From an uncultured Lachnospiraceae bacterium (GTDB taxonomy: Bacteria > Bacillota > Clostridia > Lachnospirales > Lachnospiraceae), in assembly GCA_902803635.1 (NCBI GenBank), contig CADCQU010000204.1:1-9590 (forward strand): a stretch of DNA of 9,590 nucleotides, in the 5' to 3' direction. Shown here in pieces: positions 6,059 through 9,590 of the stretch. The notes under the pieces were generated by a model. That model did no database searches and had not been told where the DNA came from. It was given only the letters and a program-made list of their open reading frames with translations. A program made the translations under genes and the position numbers. Positions within the stretch are counted from its first letter, which is position 1. Each line of letters begins with the position of its first letter.

Positions 6059-6964
6059 ACTGCCTCTCTCCTGATTCTCTCACTCGTCCTCCTCCTCGTC
6101 GGCTGCGACAACCAGGGAAAAACCGACGCGGCCAACGGGAGCGTGATCTTCTGCCTCGACGAGGACGGCGAGAGCCTGGAGAAGGAACCGCTCTCGCTCA
6201 CGGCGACCACCACCATCGTCCAGATTGATGAGATTTTGGACACTTTCCAGAACCAGGTGCCCACCGACCCGCACCAGAAGCTCCTGCCCGATTCCCTGAG
6301 CGTCATCTCCCGCTCGCTGGAGGACCAGCTCCTCAGCATCAATTTCAGCAAAGAGTATCTGCAAATGTCCACCCCCCGGGAGGTGCTCGTCCGCTGCGGC
6401 ATCGTCCGCACCCTCGTACAGCTGGACGGCGTGCAGAAGGTGTCCTTCTTCGTGGACGGGGAGCCGCTGACCGACTCCCGCGACCGTAAGATTGGCTTTA
6501 TGACTGCGGAGACCTTCATTGAGAATTCCGGCCGCGAGATCAACAACTACCGCAGCGCCACCATCAGCCTCTTCTACGCCTCCGAGGACGGAAATCGCCT
6601 CCGCCGAGAGAGCCGCCTCATCTATTATCCGAGCTCGCAGCCCTTCGAGTGGGCCATCGTCGAGCGCATCATCAACGGGCCGAAGGTGCAGGGAAACTAC
6701 CCCTCGGTACCGGCCAATACGCAGATTATCTCCGCCTCCACCTCGGAAGGCATCTGCTATATCAACCTCGGGGCGCAATTTGCCTCGGAAATGCCGGGCG
6801 TCAACCCCCGTGTGTCCATCTATTCCATCGTGAACACCCTTATTGAAGATCTCGGGGTCGACAGCGTCCAGATTTCCATCGCCGGTGAAAATGACGTCCT
6901 CTACTGCGGCGCCATCCCCCTAAACCAGCCCTTCACCGCTGACATGAGTTTGGTGGAGAACTAA
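5963..6964 (+). CDS. Lipoprotein with two GerMN domains
   Basis: A hydrophobic signal segment (about residues 33-47) ends in the lipobox LVGC with Cys48, so the mature protein would be lipid-anchored outside the cytoplasmic membrane. Two GerMN-like repeats follow (about 57-175 and 197-320). Each has a beta-strand opening (NGSVIFCLDEDG; ATISLFYASEDG) and a shared VLVRCGIVRTLVQL / VSIYSIVNTLIEDL-type helix before a closing strand. GerMN domains occur in spore-germination protein GerM and in actinobacterial LpqB, which is linked to the MtrAB two-component system. Location just after a regulator-kinase pair suggests a role in modulating the kinase. The start is doubtful: TTG 5963 has GAGG (5952-5955) 7 nt upstream but gives an unusually long 32-residue region before the hydrophobic core, encoded by the AT-rich block. 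No later ATG, GTG or TTG fits before the signal peptide. The C-terminal 285 residues are secure. Confidence 0.85.
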   Translation: MFNKHCRKLNRHKAGRRPSASLCQKHGSICRKTASLLILSLVLLLVGCDNQGKTDAANGSVIFCLDEDGESLEKEPLSLTATTTIVQIDEILDTFQNQVPTDPHQKLLPDSLSVISRSLEDQLLSINFSKEYLQMSTPREVLVRCGIVRTLVQLDGVQKVSFFVDGEPLTDSRDRKIGFMTAETFIENSGREINNYRSATISLFYASEDGNRLRRESRLIYYPSSQPFEWAIVERIINGPKVQGNYPSVPANTQIISASTSEGICYINLGAQFASEMPGVNPRVSIYSIVNTLIEDLGVDSVQISIAGENDVLYCGAIPLNQPFTADMSLVEN

Positions 6965-6973
6965 ATACAAAGC

Positions 6974-7038
6974 CTGGCAACCAGTCCATCCGACAGAAAC
7001 TTCCGATGGATATTTCTGCCGGATGGACTGTTGTCCAG
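6974..7038 (+). promoter_or_regulatory. Long dyad (RNA hairpin) in the GerMN-comEC gap
   Basis: A perfect 11-bp stem (CAGTCCATCCG at 6982-6992, complement at 7020-7030) continues inward, after one mismatch, with a 6-bp stem (CAGAAA 6994-6999, TTTCTG 7013-7018). The 13-nt loop is 7000-7012. Outward, CTGG (6974-6977) pairs with CCAG (7035-7038). GATGGA in the loop region (7005-7010) can pair instead with TCCATC (6985-6990), so two exclusive folds exist. No T-tract follows, so it is not a standard intrinsic terminator. It may be a transcript-stability element, an attenuator-like leader of comEC, or a dispersed palindromic repeat. Confidence 0.7.
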
Positions 7039-7051
7039 AAAATTCTCTTGA

Positions 7052-7067
7052 GGCGGATCAATCCGCC
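7052..7067 (+). promoter_or_regulatory. Small hairpin abutting the comEC ribosome binding site
   Basis: GGCGGAT (7052-7058) and ATCCGCC (7061-7067) form a perfect 7-bp dyad around CA; sterically it would be about 6 bp with a 4-nt loop. Its 3' arm ends directly before the ribosome binding site GGGGAGG (7068-7074), which is 5 nt from the comEC ATG. It could limit ribosome access. That role is inference. Confidence 0.6.
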
Positions 7068-7079
7068 GGGGAGGCAACC

Positions 7080-9368
7080 ATGCGTCGAAGACCCATTTGC
7101 CTCCTGTGTCTTCTTTTTATTTCCATTTTGACGATTCTCTATTTATGTGGAGTTCCCCTCCGGGCCGCACCGAAAGGTGCGGCCGAGGCGGAGGCCCTCC
7201 TTTCGACGCCGTGCGTAGCCCACCTCTCCGGGAGGGTGCGTTCGTGCAAGACACAGGGGGATGTCACCTATCTCATCCTTGAAAATACCCAGCTTCTTGC
7301 AATTCGATACGGAAACTCCCAATCCTCCGGGACGGCCCCCGCGGCTGTCTCTATGAAAGTATGCCTCGGCGGAGTGCGCATTGCGCTTAGCGAACAGGTT
7401 CATTATGCCATCGGCACGCAAATCCGCGCAGCCGGCACCCTTGCCGCCATCGAAGGCCCCACCAACCCCGGCCAGTTCGACCAGAAATTCTATTACGAGC
7501 TCCAGGGCATCTCCTGGAACCTGAAAAAGCCGGTCATTCAGGCCGCAGAGCAGCCCGCCGGGAACCCTCTCTCCACCCTTCTTGATAATTTCCGCGAAGC
7601 CCTCGCCCTCCTCGGCGAGAGCCTCACGGCCCGCATCGCCGCCATTTTCCCGGAAAATGCGGCCGCGACCCTTGCCGCGATGCTGACCGGCGACAAATCC
7701 CTCCTCTCCAAGGAGGCGAAGACCCTCTACCGCATCGGCGGCATTTCCCACATGCTCGCCATCTCCGGCCTGCACATTTCCCTGCTTGGCATGGGCCTCT
7801 ACCATCTTCTCCGCAAGCTCCGCCTCCCCCAAAGAGCCACTGGCCTTGCGGCCGCCATCTTCCTCATCGCCTACGCCATCCTCACCGGCGGCTCCGTGGC
7901 GACCGTCCGCGCGGTTCTCATGTTCCTCCTCTACCTCCTTGCCAAGCGCACCCACCGCGTCTACGACGTGCCGACAGCCCTCTCTGTGGCCGCGATCCTC
8001 CTTCTTATCGAGAATCCGCTCTACCTCCTCTATGCCGGCTTCCAGCTCAGCTTCGTGGCCGTCCTCGCGCTCGCGGCCTTTCCCGGCCACGGCCGCCTCT
8101 TCTCCGGCCTGATTCTCTACCTCATCACGCTGCCGTTCACGCTCTGGCACTACTTCACAATCCCTCTCTATGGCATTCTCGTGAACCTTGTGGTCGTACC
8201 CCTCCTTCCGCTCGTCCTCGGAGCCGGCATCCTCGCCCTCGTCGGCTCCTATCTTCTGGAAGCCCTCGGCCTCTTTGCCATCGACTCGCTCCCCCTCACC
8301 CTCCTCACGGCCCCGGCCTCCTGGCTCTTCCAGGCCATCGAGCATTTGCTGGGCCTCACCGCCCGCCTCCCCCTGGCCAGTCTCCCCCTCGGCCGCCCCG
8401 ACATTTGGCAAATTCTCCTCTACGTCCTCCTCCTTGCCATTTTCCTCTATGTTCTCAAAAAATGGCGCCGCACCTATCGAAAGTATGCCCTCCTTCTTGC
8501 CCTGCCGCTGCTAATCGGCATCTTCCTGCTCCGCCCGGCTAAAACGCTTGCGCTCACCTTCCTCGACGTCGGCCAGGGCGACGGCATTTTCCTCGAACTC
8601 CCGGGTGCGGCTGTTCTCGTGGACGGCGGCTCCAGCACGGTTTCGAGCGTTGGCGAAAACCGCGTCCAGCCCTTCCTCGCCTACTCCGGCATCCGGCGGC
8701 TCGACTATCTCGTGGCCACGCACGCCGACAGCGACCATACAAATGGCCTCCGCGAGATTCTGGAGGCCGTCCGGGATGGGACGGCCAGCCTCTCCGTCGG
8801 AACCCTCCTCCTACCCAAGACAAATGCCCGAAGCGAGCCTCTCGAAGATCTCGCCGCCCTCGCCCTTTCCGCCGGCATCCGCGTGGTGCACGTCCAAAGC
8901 GGCGACACGATCACCCTCGGCGATGCCTCGCTCGAAGTCCTCGGCCCCGACCCTTCCGTCGAGACCGTCCCCCTCGATGACAACGCCCAGTGCATCGTCC
9001 TCGGTCTGCATTTTCATAATTTCGATTGTCTCCTCACCGGGGATGTACAGGAGGCGGGCGAGGAAGCTCTGCTGAGAAAACTTCAAAAAAGCAATGATGC
9101 TCCGCTTTCCTCCACGCACCTCGACGTCCTCAAGGTCGCCCACCACGGCTCCAGGAATTCCACATCCTCTGCATTCCTGGAAACCACGCAGCCTAAGGTC
9201 GCCATCCTCTCCTGCGGCCGGAACAACCGCTACGGCCACCCCCACGACGAGCTTCTCTCCCGCCTGGAAGCCTCCGGCGCCAAAATCTACCGCACCGACC
9301 TCCAGGGGGCCATCACCATCGAAGTCCTCCCCCAAGGCGAGGGCTTCACGGCCACCACGTATCTGTAA
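7080..9368 (+). CDS. comEC: ComEC/Rec2-family DNA uptake channel with metallo-beta-lactamase domain
   Basis: This 762-residue integral membrane protein is predicted to move single-stranded DNA across the cytoplasmic membrane. After an N-terminal membrane segment (about 6-26) comes an OB-like extracytoplasmic domain (about 35-150). The Competence domain with many membrane helices follows (about 190-460), including the family signature AISGLHISLLG (227-237) and FQLSF (321-325). The C-terminal metallo-beta-lactamase domain (about 490-750) keeps LDVGQGD (495-501), THADSDH (547-553), TGD (653-655), AHHGS (687-691) and GHPHDE (719-724), so a nuclease role is possible. Length is typical of full ComEC. 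ATG 7080 is chosen over an in-frame upstream start at 7023 because GGGGAGG (7068-7074) precedes it and the membrane segment starts at once. It sits 115 bp after the GerMN gene with no promoter seen, so it probably shares the comEA transcript. Transformation in this organism is untested. Confidence 0.95.
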   Translation: MRRRPICLLCLLFISILTILYLCGVPLRAAPKGAAEAEALLSTPCVAHLSGRVRSCKTQGDVTYLILENTQLLAIRYGNSQSSGTAPAAVSMKVCLGGVRIALSEQVHYAIGTQIRAAGTLAAIEGPTNPGQFDQKFYYELQGISWNLKKPVIQAAEQPAGNPLSTLLDNFREALALLGESLTARIAAIFPENAAATLAAMLTGDKSLLSKEAKTLYRIGGISHMLAISGLHISLLGMGLYHLLRKLRLPQRATGLAAAIFLIAYAILTGGSVATVRAVLMFLLYLLAKRTHRVYDVPTALSVAAILLLIENPLYLLYAGFQLSFVAVLALAAFPGHGRLFSGLILYLITLPFTLWHYFTIPLYGILVNLVVVPLLPLVLGAGILALVGSYLLEALGLFAIDSLPLTLLTAPASWLFQAIEHLLGLTARLPLASLPLGRPDIWQILLYVLLLAIFLYVLKKWRRTYRKYALLLALPLLIGIFLLRPAKTLALTFLDVGQGDGIFLELPGAAVLVDGGSSTVSSVGENRVQPFLAYSGIRRLDYLVATHADSDHTNGLREILEAVRDGTASLSVGTLLLPKTNARSEPLEDLAALALSAGIRVVHVQSGDTITLGDASLEVLGPDPSVETVPLDDNAQCIVLGLHFHNFDCLLTGDVQEAGEEALLRKLQKSNDAPLSSTHLDVLKVAHHGSRNSTSSAFLETTQPKVAILSCGRNNRYGHPHDELLSRLEASGAKIYRTDLQGAITIEVLPQGEGFTATTYL

Positions 9369-9414
9369 TTCCAAAAACTCCCTGTCCATTCACCTAACGT
9401 CTCACAAGCCACAC

Positions 9415-9590
9415 TTCTTCCTTTTTCGCCACTTTCATCCTTCCATGAGCATCTACCGTATCGCACACGGAAGGATGATTCTTCCTTTTTCGCCACTTTC
9501 ATCCTTCCGTGAGCACCTACCGTACCACATACGGAAGGATGATTCTTCCTTTTTTGCCCCTTTCATCCTTCCGGAAGCTCCTACCGTACC
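9415..9590. repeat. 64-bp tandem repeat with internal hairpin, continuing past the window
   Basis: Three head-to-tail units start at 9415, 9479 and 9543, at a constant 64-bp period; the third is cut by the window edge after 48 bases. Units 1 and 2 differ at 5 of 64 positions, and unit 3 differs from unit 2 at 5 of 48. Each unit has about 20 bases of pyrimidine-rich sequence (TTCTTCCTTTTT start) followed by a stem-loop. In unit 2 the stem is a perfect 12 bp (TCATCCTTCCGT 9499-9510, complement 9531-9542) with a 20-nt loop; in unit 1 it is 10 bp (9435-9444, 9469-9478). GGAAG at the end of one unit can also pair with CTTCC of the next, just before TTTTT, a weak terminator-like fold. The array begins 46 bp after comEC and no other terminator is visible there. 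The stretch 9369-9414 holds nothing I recognise. Confidence 0.9.

Noticed and set aside
5811..6074. 87-residue reading frame starting at the GTG that overlaps the kinase stop
   Set aside because: GGAGG is only 1 nt from the GTG, the translation matches nothing I know, and the frame runs out over the lipoprotein signal peptide in the wrong frame. It is more likely the remnant of a displaced start.
6974..7038. Intrinsic terminator after the GerMN gene
   Set aside because: The stem is strong but no T-tract follows it. Factor-dependent or conditional termination cannot be excluded.
7143..8411. 422-residue reading frame on the minus strand within comEC
   Set aside because: It is a shadow of comEC's biased third-codon positions: a low-complexity Glu/Gly/Arg-rich translation with no recognisable domain.
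9415..9590. CRISPR array
   Set aside because: Consecutive units are near-identical over the full 64-bp period, so there are no unique spacers.

Overview
The window looks like chromosomal DNA from a moderately high-GC Firmicute, most likely a member of the Clostridia and perhaps the Lachnospiraceae. This rests on strong AGGAGG-type ribosome binding sites, TTGACA/TATAAT-like promoters, a two-CmpB-domain membrane protein, an OmpR-family regulator of the type common in that group, and a ComEA/ComEC pair. The placement is inference; no rRNA or other taxonomic marker is present. All six protein genes lie on the + strand.

Layout. Positions 1-182 hold a nested palindromic repeat that looks like a MITE. 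It is followed by a promoter and galE (UDP-glucose 4-epimerase, 303-1316). A strong terminator (1424-1453) abuts the promoter of a two-domain CmpB-type membrane protein (1542-2876), which ends in its own terminator (2884-2914). A third promoter (2926-2954) starts what looks like one transcription unit of five genes: comEA (3004-3687), an OmpR-family response regulator (3705-4394), its sensor kinase (4411-5814), a GerMN-domain lipoprotein (5963-6964) and comEC (7080-9368). I found no convincing terminator or promoter inside this unit. The GerMN-comEC gap holds two strong dyads instead. Downstream of comEC, a 64-bp tandem repeat with an internal hairpin starts and runs off the end of the window.

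How the genes may work together. ComEA (exported DNA receptor) and ComEC (DNA channel with a C-terminal metallo-beta-lactamase domain) are the core of the inner-membrane DNA-uptake machine. Here they are separated by a complete two-component system plus a lipoprotein with two GerMN domains. A regulator, kinase and GerMN lipoprotein in that order recall the actinobacterial MtrA-MtrB-LpqB set, so the lipoprotein may tune the kinase. Whether this system controls DNA uptake is the most interesting open question.

Oddities. The GalE gatekeeper residue is Cys299, which predicts UDP-GlcNAc/GalNAc activity as well. ComEA is a predicted lipoprotein rather than a transmembrane-anchored protein. Both the kinase and the GerMN gene seem to start with TTG. 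An AT-rich block of about 240 bp (34% GC over 5821-6000 by hand count) separates the kinase from the lipoprotein signal peptide and looks inserted.
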